NCBI GenBank assembly: GCA_011525785.1
Contig: WYBT01000049.1
Span: forward strand, 113,068 to 177,067
Direction: 5' to 3'
DNA from: Planctomycetaceae bacterium
GTDB lineage: Bacteria; Planctomycetota; UBA1135; GCA-002686595
Length of the DNA stretch: 64,000 nucleotides
Each line of letters opens with the position of its first letter. The first letter of the stretch is position 1. Positions 34,624 through 43,053 of the stretch are shown here, piece after piece. A program made the position numbers and the translations under genes. The notes under the pieces were generated by a model that was not told where the DNA came from, searched no databases, and saw only the letters and a list, made by a program, of their open reading frames with translations.

Positions 34624-35877
34624 ATGTTTCGAACCGTGATCCTCTCCGCGATACTGACGGCGCCGACGTTCGCACAGACGACCCACTACGTCGACGACGA
34701 CGGCAGCCTTCCCGGTCAATTCAGCACCATCGACGCAGCGCTGGCGGTCGCAGCCCCGGGAGATCGCGTGATCGTCGCGGGCGGCACATACGGCGGATTC
34801 ACGCTGTCGCGCGGCGTGACGATCGTCGCGGACGGACTTCCGCGCATCGTCGGCCCCGTCTCGATCAGCGCCGTGCCGTCCGGCGAGCTGGCCGTGCTCA
34901 GCGGCTTCAAGCTCGAGTCCCTGTCGCAACAGCTGCTCATCGAGAACAGCGCCGGCACAGTGTGGATCGACGATTGTCGCGTCGCAGGCTCTGCGTCCTT
35001 CGGCGCCGGCGCTCGGATGATCCACGTGAGCCAGAGCGCCGACGTGCGCTTTCAGCGCTGCATCGTGCGTCCGAACGTCTCGTCGCTCGTGCCGTTCGTC
35101 GGGATGACGGTCAGCGCCTCGCGCGTCGAGCTCACCGACTGCGACATCAAGGGCGGCGACGGCGCGAACTCCGGCGTCAGCCCCAAGCGCGGCGCGATCG
35201 GCTTGAGCTGCTGGAACTTCGCGCGCGTCCATCTCGCGCGCACCACCGTCGAAGGCGGCAAGGGCGGCGACGGGAGCCACACCATGACCGTCAACGGGGC
35301 GAGCGGCGGCGACGCGTTGGTCGTCGCGTTGGGCTCGGTGGCCATCGTCGCGGGCGACGCCACCGACATCATTCGCGGCGGCGCCAAGGGCACGCCGGAG
35401 GAGTACTTCGGGCCGAACGTGGTTCCGGGCCGCGGCGCGCGCGGCGACGCCTCGAGTTCGCTGCGTCACTCCGGCGTCGCGATCCTCGACGGCGGCGGCG
35501 CTGCGAGCATCACGCAGTTCGGCTCGGTGACCACGCCCGCGTCGCCCGACCCGACGCTCGAGCTCGTCGGCGCCACCTCTCCCGGCGCCTCGACGCTGCT
35601 CGTCCTGCACGGCACACCCGCGCTCAACGGCCGTCTGCAACAGGGCAAAGAGCCGCGCCTCACGCCCGACTCGGCCAGCGTGATCGAGCAGTTGAACGAA
35701 CGCTTCCGCCTGCACGGACTGGGCCCGATCGGCGCGTCCGGCGACGCGCTGTTCACCTTCACCCTCCCCGGCAACGTGCAACCCGGCTGGCTGCGCATCT
35801 TCCAAGGCATGGAGATCGACCCCTTCACGGGCGACGTCGCCGAGCGCACCAACTCGGTGCTCGTGCTCGCGCGTTGA
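34624..35877 (+). CDS. Secreted parallel beta-helix protein
   Basis: A 417-residue exported protein. The signal peptide MFRTVILSAILTAPTFAQ is followed by THYVDDDGSLPGQFSTIDAA, which is the typical start of pectate-lyase-like parallel beta-helix domains (a track of 'x-V-D-D-D-G...F-x-T-I-x-A-A'). Beta-helix rungs follow, such as RVIVAGGTYGGFTLSRGVTI and a Gly-rich region (GGDGANSGVSPKRGA, GGKGGDGSHT). The C-terminal about 110 residues form a separate beta-rich domain. It may bind or cleave a polysaccharide; no catalytic residues can be assigned. No partner genes are nearby. Confidence 0.82.
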   Translation: MFRTVILSAILTAPTFAQTTHYVDDDGSLPGQFSTIDAALAVAAPGDRVIVAGGTYGGFTLSRGVTIVADGLPRIVGPVSISAVPSGELAVLSGFKLESLSQQLLIENSAGTVWIDDCRVAGSASFGAGARMIHVSQSADVRFQRCIVRPNVSSLVPFVGMTVSASRVELTDCDIKGGDGANSGVSPKRGAIGLSCWNFARVHLARTTVEGGKGGDGSHTMTVNGASGGDALVVALGSVAIVAGDATDIIRGGAKGTPEEYFGPNVVPGRGARGDASSSLRHSGVAILDGGGAASITQFGSVTTPASPDPTLELVGATSPGASTLLVLHGTPALNGRLQQGKEPRLTPDSASVIEQLNERFRLHGLGPIGASGDALFTFTLPGNVQPGWLRIFQGMEIDPFTGDVAERTNSVLVLAR

Positions 35878-36214
35878 GTTCGCTCGCGAGCTCGCTTGGG
35901 CCGGGCGCTGCGGTTCACGCCGCGGCGCCTGCGAGAGGCCAGCATGCTCATGTGCTCAACACAGCTCCGCGGCAACATCGTGGACACGTGCCCGACCTTG
36001 CTCGGAAAGTCGCACACCGCAACCGAGCACCGCCAGCGAGAACAGTCGGCGCGCGCGGGACGCACATCACAAGACTGCGGTGTTCTCTTCGTGCGCCGCC
36101 AATTCACGCGCCGCCCCCCGTGCATTCGTGCTTTGACGCCAGGGGTAAGGGCGGAGCGAGGATCAGCTCTCCAGCGCCCGCTCGGCGCGCGAGCGAGAGC
36201 TTCGCCCAGTGGCG
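35878..36214. other. Intergenic region without recognisable genes
   Basis: This 337-nt stretch between the beta-helix gene and a convergent membrane-protein gene shows no frame with codon bias, no strong hairpin and no promoter. I see nothing assignable in it. Confidence 0.5.
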
Positions 36215-37117
36215 TCACCATCCGAAGATGGGACGCTGCTGGTCAAGGCCTGGAGATGACTGCTCGCGAGCCCACACACGAACTAGGACCTCGTCAATCC
36301 GTTCGGGCGTGGCGCCTTCGAACTCGCCCGCGTCGAACTTGGCCTCCAGTGTGGTCGCCGCGGGCCACTCCGGGACGAAGCGCACGTTGACCGTGGTAAG
36401 GCGGTCCTCGTCGACGAGTTGGATGTAGACCATGCAGTCGTGCAGTGTGGTCTCGAGCGAGTGCCTGACAGTAAGCGTGTGCTCATCTGGTCCGAAGAAG
36501 ATGCCGCTCTCGGAGAACTCGCCAGTTAGAAAGCACCTCTCTGCAACGGGGCCGCTGAACTGGGGCGCAAGCTTCGCGAGCGTAATCAAGTTGGCACGGT
36601 GACGTTCCTCGATGCGAGCGATCTCACCAAGCAGCAAGAGCAACTTACCGCCCTCATCCAACACGGCTCGGCCGCCGTCATGCGAAGCCGAAGCATCTTC
36701 GGTCGCCAATCCGAACACCGCCAGCGCAGCGGCGTTAACGAAGGGAGCAAGCCCCTTCTGCTCCTCGTGGAGCTTCAAGATGGCTTCGACATTGCGCTCG
36801 TCCACGCTCGCGAGTTCGGCCAGCACCGCGCCGCGCTGCTGGATGCCGCGCACTGTCGCTCGGCGCTCCCTGACGCCGGCGAGTTGCTCGGCGTTCGAGA
36901 CGGTACGGAGCTTCGCGCCGACAGGATGCATCGTTGGACAGATGGTCTCGGCCAGCCGCGCATAGAGCTCAGGCGTGTCCGCGCGCGTGGCCCCCTCGAT
37001 AGTGCGCCAAGCAACGCCGCCAAGAAGGGTCAGTGCGGCGAGAGCGGTGAAACCGAAGAGCGCGAGACGAAGGAACGGGCGACGCGGTGCGGTGGCCGCT
37101 GCTTGAACATCGTTCAT
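36215..37117 (-). CDS. Hypothetical single-pass membrane protein
   Basis: A 300-residue protein I do not recognise. It begins MNDVQAAATAPRRPFLRLAL, with one membrane span (ALFGFTALAALTLLGGVAW), so the rest is probably extracytoplasmic. A helical middle part (NVEAILKLHEEQKGLAPFVN, LLLLLGEIARIEERHRANLI) is followed by a beta-rich end (SGIFFGPDEHTLTVRHSLET, VNVRFVPEWPAATTLEAKFD). Three cysteines are present (in ETICPTMHP, AERCFLTG and LHDCMVYIQ). GC content is lower than its neighbours, and the adjoining sequence carries a gene remnant, so this may be an acquired region. Confidence 0.7.
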   Translation of the reverse strand: MNDVQAAATAPRRPFLRLALFGFTALAALTLLGGVAWRTIEGATRADTPELYARLAETICPTMHPVGAKLRTVSNAEQLAGVRERRATVRGIQQRGAVLAELASVDERNVEAILKLHEEQKGLAPFVNAAALAVFGLATEDASASHDGGRAVLDEGGKLLLLLGEIARIEERHRANLITLAKLAPQFSGPVAERCFLTGEFSESGIFFGPDEHTLTVRHSLETTLHDCMVYIQLVDEDRLTTVNVRFVPEWPAATTLEAKFDAGEFEGATPERIDEVLVRVWAREQSSPGLDQQRPIFGW

Positions 37118-37168
37118 GGGGGATGCGATTTCGAACCCAAGCTGGATCGGGGAAGCGCCGGTCCAAGG

Positions 37169-37354
37169 CTACTGTTTGGACGTCGGGATGGCGACCGAAG
37201 TACAACCGCTCGATGCTGTGGAGGAAATCGACGAACGGCCCTCAAGCCCGGTCATCGTCGCCATCTGATCCTGCGTGAGCCACACCGTCTCCCGCTCCAG
37301 CCGTGCTTCGACTGGGACCTCGCCGTCCGACGCCTCGTAGACCTCAGCCTCCAT
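37169..37354 (-). pseudogene. Remnant of a RhuM-family gene (N-terminal fragment)
   Basis: A 61-residue frame begins MEAEVYEASDGEVPVEARLE and goes on RETVWLTQDQMATMTG, which matches the N-terminus of RhuM/virulence-type proteins (the pattern DGxxxVxVRLExETVWLTQxQMAxLF). The match fades after GRSSISST and the frame stops. Full RhuM proteins have about 300 residues, so this is a decayed fragment. RhuM genes often travel with restriction or mobile islands, so it marks past gene loss here. Confidence 0.65.
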
Positions 37355-37441
37355 GACGCCGCTCTCCACCATCGCCCCTCGCGGCCTCGCGCCGCACTCC
37401 GGCGCCGCGCGAGTTCGTCCTCGCCTGGCGCGCGTGCACAC

Positions 37442-37779
37442 GCACTGACCCGCGCAAATTACTGGGCAGCAGCTCCAGCTTCACGCCCAGCACGTGAACA
37501 CGACCTCGAAAGCCGCTCTTCGTCGCGCCGCGAGCTATGCCAAACGCTTCGATTCCTCAATTGGATTCACGCCGCCGCGTGCGCACGCGCACGACTCAGT
37601 CCAAGTGCTCCGCAACCGATCCACTGGCCTCTCGCTCGCCGCGACGATCCAGCAGCGTGAGTCTTGCTTGTCGGGGTCCTGAGGCCTGCTGCGCGCGCCA
37701 GACGATCGAGTCTGTGCACGACTTGCACGAGCTGCCCTCAAGCCCGGACCGGCGACGCTGAGCACGACCCGCGCCCGCC
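37442..37779. other. Apparently non-coding stretch next to the RhuM remnant
   Basis: Between the RhuM fragment and the M29-like gene there is no open frame with gene-like composition on either strand. The region is probably eroded sequence left from the same lost segment. No repeats or tRNA-like structures were seen. Confidence 0.4.
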
Positions 37780-38844
37780 GTGCTAGCCTCCCGCGCGAGT
37801 TCCTTGCCGCCCACCGCTCCCGATCCCGAGCGCGCGCTGGTCGAGCGCGCCGTGCGCCATGTGCGCGAGGTCCTGACGCTCGCAATCGAGCACGAGCCCA
37901 CGACGCCGGCCCTGATCGTCTGGGACGCTCAAAGCGAACTGGCGCAGCTCCTGCGCGCGACCTACGAGCGCTGCCTGCCGACGGCGAGGTCCATCGAATT
38001 CGACGCGCTCGCGCCCGCGGCGATCCTCGCCGCCTTCGCAGCTCTGCCGCCGCGCTCCCTCGTCGTGCTGATCCAGTCGACGAGCTTCCGCCTCGACGCC
38101 TACCGCATCCGGCTCGAGCTCTTTCGCCGCGGCCTGGCCGTGATCGAGCACCCGCACCTCGCACGAATCACCGGCCCCCAAACCGAGTTCTACGTCGACG
38201 CACTCGCCTACGAGCGCGACTACTACCGCGACACCGGCGCAGCGCTGAAGGAGCGCATCGACCGCACGCGCAGCGCCGTGATCGTGAGCGACGGCGAGCA
38301 GCTCTGCTATTCCGCCGGTCTCGAGCCCGCCAAGCTCAACGTCGGCGATTACCGCGCTCTCGCCAATCGCGGCGGCCAGTTCCCGATCGGCGAAGTTTTC
38401 ACCGAGTCCAAGCTCCTCGACGCCGTCTCCGGCCGCGTGCGCATCGCGGCCTTCGGCGACCGCCGCTTCGAGGTCAACCGCCCCACCCCATCGCCCACCC
38501 TCGTCATCGACCGCGGTCGCGTCGTTGACACCCTCGACTCCACGCCCGAACTCGACGCCGTGCTCGCCACCATCCGCGCCGACGAGACCGACATCCGCGT
38601 GCGCGAACTGGGCTTCGGCCTCAACCGCGCTTTCTCTCCCACGCGCGTCGTCAACGACATCGGCGCCTTCGAGCGCATGTGCGGCGTGCACCTCTCGCTC
38701 GGCGCCAAACACGCGACCTACCCCAAGCCCGAGATCGACAAATCCCTCGCCCGCCACCACGTCGACGTCTTCGTGGCTACCGACTCGGTCTGGCTCGACG
38801 GCGAGCGCGTCTTCGCCGACGGGCGCTGGTGCGTCAGCGTTTAG
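37780..38844 (+). CDS. M29 aminopeptidase / 2,5-dihydroxypyridine dioxygenase-like protein
   Basis: A 354-residue protein similar to the M29 metallopeptidase (AmpS) and the related 2,5-dihydroxypyridine dioxygenases. Shared features are GGQFPIGEVFTESKL (compare the PxGEVFTAP motif), the metal-ligand region RELGFGLNRAF, and GVHLSLGAKH near the end. Which activity it has cannot be read from sequence. The start is unsure: GTG at 37780 lies inside a TGCTAGCCT box resembling other -10 elements of this window, so a TTG at 37804 (before PPTAPDPERALVERAVRHV) may be the true one. It precedes tRNA-Arg, which is on the other strand. Confidence 0.72.
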   Translation: MLASRASSLPPTAPDPERALVERAVRHVREVLTLAIEHEPTTPALIVWDAQSELAQLLRATYERCLPTARSIEFDALAPAAILAAFAALPPRSLVVLIQSTSFRLDAYRIRLELFRRGLAVIEHPHLARITGPQTEFYVDALAYERDYYRDTGAALKERIDRTRSAVIVSDGEQLCYSAGLEPAKLNVGDYRALANRGGQFPIGEVFTESKLLDAVSGRVRIAAFGDRRFEVNRPTPSPTLVIDRGRVVDTLDSTPELDAVLATIRADETDIRVRELGFGLNRAFSPTRVVNDIGAFERMCGVHLSLGAKHATYPKPEIDKSLARHHVDVFVATDSVWLDGERVFADGRWCVSV

Positions 38845-38897
38845 TCGCCGCGCGTCTCTCGTCCTCGTACGCCGCATGACCGCGCGCCTCGCGAGGC

Positions 38898-38974
38898 TGG
38901 TACACCCGGGGGGACTCGAACCCACAACCCTCGGTTCCGAAGACCGATGCTCTGTCCAATTGAGCTACGGGTGC
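38898..38974 (-). tRNA. tRNA-Arg (anticodon UCG)
   Basis: A complete 77-nt tRNA including encoded CCA. Acceptor GCACCCG pairs with CGGGTGT (one G-U), the D arm is GCTC/GAGC, and the anticodon stem TCGGT/ACCGA holds the loop CTTCGGA, giving anticodon TCG for CGA codons. The T arm is GTGGG-TTCGAGT-CCCCC with a standard TTCGA loop. Upstream on its strand a TACCCT (38992-38987) may be a -10. Confidence 0.96.
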
Positions 38975-39033
38975 AACGCTGGCGACAGGGTAGCGAGCGA
39001 CGGGCGCAGGGGGAACGAGTGCGCGGCGTGCAA

Positions 39034-39039
39034 TAGGAT
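39034..39039 (+). promoter_or_regulatory. -10-like box for a leaderless TPR transcript
   Basis: TAGGAT ends 6 nt before the ATG of the TPR gene at 39046, the same distance as at 14807-14812. It implies a start of transcription at the first codon. Confidence 0.45.
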
Positions 39040-39045
39040 GAGCGG

Positions 39046-40134
39046 ATGATGTGGGCGGCGGTGGTGCTCGCGTGCGCGCCGGTGGCGGCGAACGGAGGTG
39101 CGGCGGCGGGGCGCGAGGGAAAGCGGCCCGAGGAGCAAGCCACGGAGCAAACCAAGGCGCAGCCCGCAGCGCGCGCGAGAGAATTGTGGAGCAACGGTGA
39201 GCGCGGCGAGGCCGTGAAGGTGCTCGAGGCGGCGCTGGCGGCGGCGCCCGGAGAGGAGGCGCTGCGGCGGCAGTTGAGCGAGGCGCTGATGGCGCTGCAT
39301 CGGTACGCGGCGGCGCTGGAGTGTGCGAAGGGGCTGGGGCGCGAGGGCGCGGCGTTGCGGGGCGCGGCGCTGTTCAAGCTGGGGCGGCACGCGGAGGCGC
39401 TGGAGGAGTTGCCGCGCGAGGATGAGGCCTCTCTGCGGCTGCGCATCGATGCGGCGGAGGCGCTGGGGCGCTTTGGCGAGAGCGATTCGGCGCTGGAGGA
39501 GTGGCTCGCGCGCGTCGGCGCGGAGCACGCGGATGCGGCGCGGCTGCGCGGGTTGCGCGCGGCGCGCGAAGGACGGCACGAGGAGGCGGCGGCGCAGTTC
39601 GAGCTGGCGTTGAAGCGCGATCCGTGCGATGCGGCGGCGCTGTTCGGGCTCGGCCAGGCGCTCAAGCGGCTGGGGCGCACGCAGCGCGCGCTGGAGGTGC
39701 TGGCGGAGCATCGGCGGATCACGCCGCTGCTCGATCAACTCGACTTCGCCGAGCGCGCGGTCGATCTGGATCCCAGGCACGGTTCGAATTGGGCCGCGGT
39801 CGGCGATGCGCAGCGGGCGCTGGGGCGCGTTGAGCTCGCGCGCGCGGCGTACGGGCGCGCGGCGCAGCTCGCGACGGAGGACGAGGTCGTGGCGATCGCG
39901 CTGCGGCACGCGCGGCTCGAGGCGGAGGAGGCGCGCGATGTTGCGGCGGCGCTGGCGGTGCTCGAGGCGGCGGGTGCGCGGAAGAGCGACGCGAGGTTGT
40001 GGGTGCGCGCGGGCGATCTGGTGCTCGAACGTGGTGAGCGCGAGCGGGCGCGCGGGTACTTCGAACGCGCGTTGGCGCTGCGGCCGGACGATGCACAGAT
40101 CGTGAAGCGGCTTGAGGCTGCGAGGGGCTCGTGA
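39046..40134 (+). CDS. Tetratricopeptide-repeat protein, exported
   Basis: A 362-residue TPR protein. A short N-terminal hydrophobic stretch (MMWAAVVLACAPVAANGGAA) suggests export. Repeats include RELWSNGERGEAVKVLEAAL, LSEALMALHRYAAALECAKG, AAREGRHEEAAAQFELALKR and LVLERGERERARGYFERALA. Such proteins commonly accompany FG-GAP/ASPIC proteins in planctomycetes, and here the FG-GAP gene follows on the same strand. The stop TGA lies within a GTGA, as in other coupled pairs of this window. Confidence 0.85.
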   Translation: MMWAAVVLACAPVAANGGAAAGREGKRPEEQATEQTKAQPAARARELWSNGERGEAVKVLEAALAAAPGEEALRRQLSEALMALHRYAAALECAKGLGREGAALRGAALFKLGRHAEALEELPREDEASLRLRIDAAEALGRFGESDSALEEWLARVGAEHADAARLRGLRAAREGRHEEAAAQFELALKRDPCDAAALFGLGQALKRLGRTQRALEVLAEHRRITPLLDQLDFAERAVDLDPRHGSNWAAVGDAQRALGRVELARAAYGRAAQLATEDEVVAIALRHARLEAEEARDVAAALAVLEAAGARKSDARLWVRAGDLVLERGERERARGYFERALALRPDDAQIVKRLEAARGS

Positions 40135-40325
40135 GGATGCGCAGTGGAGAGCGCGGAGGCGTGCAGCTTGGCGAGGGCGCGGGCGCCGCGGCTGTGCGAA
40201 TCGCCGATCGCGGAGTGGGCTGCGCCGACGAACCGGCCGTGCGGACGCACGGTGAAGGGCGCGAAGTCGAGATGCGTGGCGGAGGCGCGCGCGATGTGAC
40301 GGCGTTGCGTGCGCCACGTCACGTC

Positions 40326-42158
40326 ATGAGTCAAAACGGTTGGTTGTACGGTGCCAGAGCAATCTGTCCCACGCCGCCGTTGCGTCCGGGCTGCCCGTTG
40401 CGTTTCGCGGCGTGGGACAGATTGCTCTGGCACCGTACAACCAACGCGCTCGCAGCGGTGACGTGGGCTCTCGTAGCGCTCGCGGCGGCGTGCTCGCGCG
40501 ACGAGCAACCGGCGAAACAAGACAGCACGGCAATCGTCGGCTGGTTCGTCGACGTGACCTCGCAGAGCGGAGTCGACTTCGTGCACGACGCCGGGCTCAC
40601 GCCGGAGAAGCACCTGCCCGAGACGATGGGTGCGGGAGCGGCGCTCGTCGATGTCGACGGCGACGGCGATCTCGATCTGTACCTGCTGCAGGGCGGGCCG
40701 ATGCGCCTCGCTGGCGAGCGCCCGGGCGAGTTCCGCGAGCCGCAGGGCGAGCTGCCGACCAATCGGCTGTACTTGAACGATGGCGCGGGCAAGTTCGTCG
40801 ACGCGACGGCGCGAAGCGGCGCGGCAGCGCACTCGGGCTATGCGATGGGCGTCGCGGCCGGCGATGTGAACGGCGACGGCCACGTCGACTTGTACGTGAC
40901 GAACCTAGGCGCGGACGTGCTGCTCGTCGGCGACGGCAAGGGGTCGTTTCGCGACGCGACGCAGAGTTCGGGGCTGCGCGACGAACGTTGGACGAGCGCA
41001 GCGACGTTCTTCGACGCCGAGGGCGACGGTGATCTCGATCTGTACGTCGCGGCGTACGTCGAGGTCGATCTCGCCAAGCCCGTGTGGTGCGGCGAGCGCA
41101 AGGAGGGCTATCGCTCGGCGTGCCATCCCGACGCCTATCCCGGGCTCGCCGATCGGCTGTGGATCAACCGCGGCGACGGAACGTTCGTCGATGCGACCGC
41201 AGCGGCGGGCTTGAGCGATTCGAACGGCAAGGGCCTGGGCGTGATCGCGGGCGACTTCGATGGCGACGGCGATCTCGATCTGTACGTGGCCAACGACAGC
41301 ACCGAGAACCGCCTCTGGTTCGGACGCGGCGACGGCACGTTCGAGGACGGCACGCTGCTGTCGGGCACGGGCGTCGACGGGCGCGGCATGACCGAGGCCG
41401 GGATGGGACTTGCGAGCGGCGATGTCGACGGCGACGGCGATCTCGAGTTGTTCGTGACCAACTTCGACGAGGAGTCGAACACGCTGTACTCGAACCTCGG
41501 CGGCGGCATGTTCGACGACCTGACGATGCAGAGCGGGCTCGAAGCGCCGAGCTGGCTGTGGGTCGGCTTCGGCTGCGTGCTCGAGGACTTCGATCTCGAC
41601 GGCGACCTCGATCTGGCCGTCGCAAACGGCCACATCATCGACAACATCGCGCTGTACCACGACGGCAAGACGCACGCGCAGTTCGCGCAACTGTTCGAGA
41701 ACGACGGGCGCGGGCGCTTCAAGGAGCTGATCGAGGCCGCGGGCGAGCTGCGCGCGCGCCCGTTCGTCGGACGCGGGCTGTACGCGGGCGATCTCGACGG
41801 CGACGGCGACGCAGACCTGGTGCTCACCGAGTGCGGCGGGCGCGCGCGCATCCTGCGCAACGAACGCGGCCGCGGCGGGTTCGCGCTCCGCGGCGCGCCG
41901 CGCAACACGCTGCTCGAACTCGTCGGCGTCGACGGCAGGAGAATCGTGCGCGAGCAATTGGGGCAGCCGTCGTACTTCGGCCAAGGCGGCGACGAGGTGC
42001 TCACGTCGCTGGGTGGAGAGAAGCTCGCGAAGATCGTGCTGCGCCTCCCCTACTCGAGCGCGGTGACGATCGAGTTGCCCGAGCCGCTCGCGCGCGGACG
42101 CGTCGAGCTGGTCCGCGACGGCGCGACGTGGTCGGCGCGCGTGACCACGGGCAGGTAG
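40326..42158 (+). CDS. FG-GAP/VCBS-repeat lipoprotein with ASPIC/UnbV-like end
   Basis: An exported protein of about 610 residues (566 if the GTG at 40458 is used). A lipoprotein signal (LAAVTWALVALAAACSRDE) precedes VDVTSQSGVDFVHDAGLTPE, then seven calcium-binding FG-GAP/VCBS units such as DVDGDGDLDLYLLQG, DVNGDGHVDLYVTN and DFDGDGDLDLYVANDS. The last 130 residues resemble an ASPIC/UnbV domain. A 105-bp palindromic element lies in frame directly before the signal peptide and encodes its putative n-region (WLYGARAICPTP...FAAWDRLLWHRTTN), which may have displaced the original start. Ligand unknown; likely outer-surface adhesion or scaffold role. Confidence 0.82.
   Translation: MSQNGWLYGARAICPTPPLRPGCPLRFAAWDRLLWHRTTNALAAVTWALVALAAACSRDEQPAKQDSTAIVGWFVDVTSQSGVDFVHDAGLTPEKHLPETMGAGAALVDVDGDGDLDLYLLQGGPMRLAGERPGEFREPQGELPTNRLYLNDGAGKFVDATARSGAAAHSGYAMGVAAGDVNGDGHVDLYVTNLGADVLLVGDGKGSFRDATQSSGLRDERWTSAATFFDAEGDGDLDLYVAAYVEVDLAKPVWCGERKEGYRSACHPDAYPGLADRLWINRGDGTFVDATAAAGLSDSNGKGLGVIAGDFDGDGDLDLYVANDSTENRLWFGRGDGTFEDGTLLSGTGVDGRGMTEAGMGLASGDVDGDGDLELFVTNFDEESNTLYSNLGGGMFDDLTMQSGLEAPSWLWVGFGCVLEDFDLDGDLDLAVANGHIIDNIALYHDGKTHAQFAQLFENDGRGRFKELIEAAGELRARPFVGRGLYAGDLDGDGDADLVLTECGGRARILRNERGRGGFALRGAPRNTLLELVGVDGRRIVREQLGQPSYFGQGGDEVLTSLGGEKLAKIVLRLPYSSAVTIELPEPLARGRVELVRDGATWSARVTTGR
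40340..40444. repeat. Perfect 38-bp inverted repeat element (105 bp)
   Basis: Arms 40340-40377 (TTGGTTGTACGGTGCCAGAG onward) and 40407-40444 are perfect reverse complements over 38 bp, separated by 29 nt. The spacer contains two copies of CGTTGCGT. The perfect arms point to recent origin. The shape fits a REP/MITE-like mobile palindrome mobilised in trans. It is located between the TPR gene and the coding part of the FG-GAP gene, and is translated in its frame. Confidence 0.92.
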
Positions 42159-42197
42159 TGGCGCAGCGGACTGGAGAGCAAGGACTCGGACACGGCG

Positions 42198-42234
42198 CGA
42201 CCGCCGGCCGCGCGGGGTGCGCGACCGGCGGTCG
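42198..42234. terminator. GC-rich hairpin between convergent genes
   Basis: CGACCGCCGG (42198-42207) and CCGGCGGTCG (42225-42234) form a perfect 10-bp stem with a 17-nt loop between the FG-GAP gene and hsp20, which converge. No T-run follows on either side. It may be a bidirectional terminator or mRNA end protector. Confidence 0.4.
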
Positions 42235-42267
42235 AGGTCGAAACCGTTGCGGAACGAGGCGCTCGAC

Positions 42268-42738
42268 TCAGCTCGGGCGGATCTCGATCTTGCGCGCCTT
42301 GGGCGGCGCAACCTTCGGCAGGCGCACGGTCAGCACGCCGTCCTTGTGCTCCGCCGCGATCTTCGATTCGTCGACCGGGCTCGCAATCGCGAAGCTGCGC
42401 TTGAACGAGCCGAAGCGGCGCTCGCTCACGCGCCAGCCTTCCTTCTCGCGGTTGTGCTCGTCGCGCTTCTCGCCGGAGATGGTGAGCACGCCTTCGTTGA
42501 AGGTGATCTCGAGCGCGTCGGAGGGCACGCCCGGCAGGTCGGCGCGCAGCACGACCTCATCGGCGCTCTCGCTCACGTCCATCGCGGTCGCGAGGCTGCC
42601 CGCGTGCGCTGCGGCCTCGCCGACGAATGGGCCCGAGAAGAACTGCTGCACGAGCGCATCGAACTGCGTGTCGAGCGGGTGCGCGCTGTGGAGCGAGGGG
42701 CGAACGCCATTGCGGTGCTTCCAGGGGATCAGTTGCAT
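42268..42738 (-). CDS. Hsp20/alpha-crystallin small heat-shock protein
   Basis: A 156-residue small heat-shock chaperone that holds unfolded proteins. The alpha-crystallin domain spans about residues 50-150: VSESADEVVLRADLPGVPSD, VLTISGEKRDEHNREKEGWR, RRFGSFKRSFAIASPVDESK and DGVLTVRLPKVAPPKARKIE, followed by the IEIRPS end. The start ATG at 42738 has a clear AAGGAG ribosome binding site 9-10 nt upstream, which excludes the longer frame. A GC hairpin (42770-42791) lies in the leader; no CIRCE or other heat-shock operator was found. Confidence 0.95.
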   Translation of the reverse strand: MQLIPWKHRNGVRPSLHSAHPLDTQFDALVQQFFSGPFVGEAAAHAGSLATAMDVSESADEVVLRADLPGVPSDALEITFNEGVLTISGEKRDEHNREKEGWRVSERRFGSFKRSFAIASPVDESKIAAEHKDGVLTVRLPKVAPPKARKIEIRPS

Positions 42739-43053
42739 GGTCAGGACTCCTTGGAGGTGGTTGATTTGGGCCGGCTCGAAAACGCGCCGGCGCGGCCGCG
42801 AAGGCAAGCTGCGTACCAACCCGCGGCCTACTCGCAACCCCTTGCAGCTGCGACAGTTCGGGCCGAGCTGCGGGCCGGGGTAGGCGCCCTGCGCGCCAAC
42901 CTGACAGCCGCGCTGCCAAGTTGACGCCGAGCCGGTCGGCGGCATGCGCCGCGTCCGCCGAATGGGACCACCGGGGCCGAGTTCGGGAAGCGCGCGCAAG
43001 CTGAAGGGATCTTCACCTTGCCTTCCCGGGCGCAGCGCTAGCGTGCGCTCGCG
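42739..43053. other. Divergent intergenic region, hsp20 / lipoprotein
   Basis: This 315-nt spacer contains the hsp20 ribosome binding site, the GCCGGC...GCCGGC hairpin in its leader (42770-42791), and on the other strand TAGCGT (43039-43044) 9 nt before the lipoprotein ATG. No gene or heat-shock operator is visible. Confidence 0.5.
43039..43044 (+). promoter_or_regulatory. -10-like box for a leaderless lipoprotein transcript
   Basis: TAGCGT in the context GCGCTAGCGT ends 9 nt before the ATG at 43054, matching the pattern at 14.8, 39.0 and 55.0 kb. Confidence 0.4.

Noticed and set aside
37535..37901. Short minus- and plus-strand frames between the RhuM remnant and the M29-like gene
   Set aside because: Low-complexity Arg/Ser-rich products with no start signals or family resemblance.
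42739..43053. Heat-shock operator (CIRCE) or RNA thermometer for hsp20
   Set aside because: No CIRCE-like repeat; the leader hairpin does not cover the ribosome binding site.
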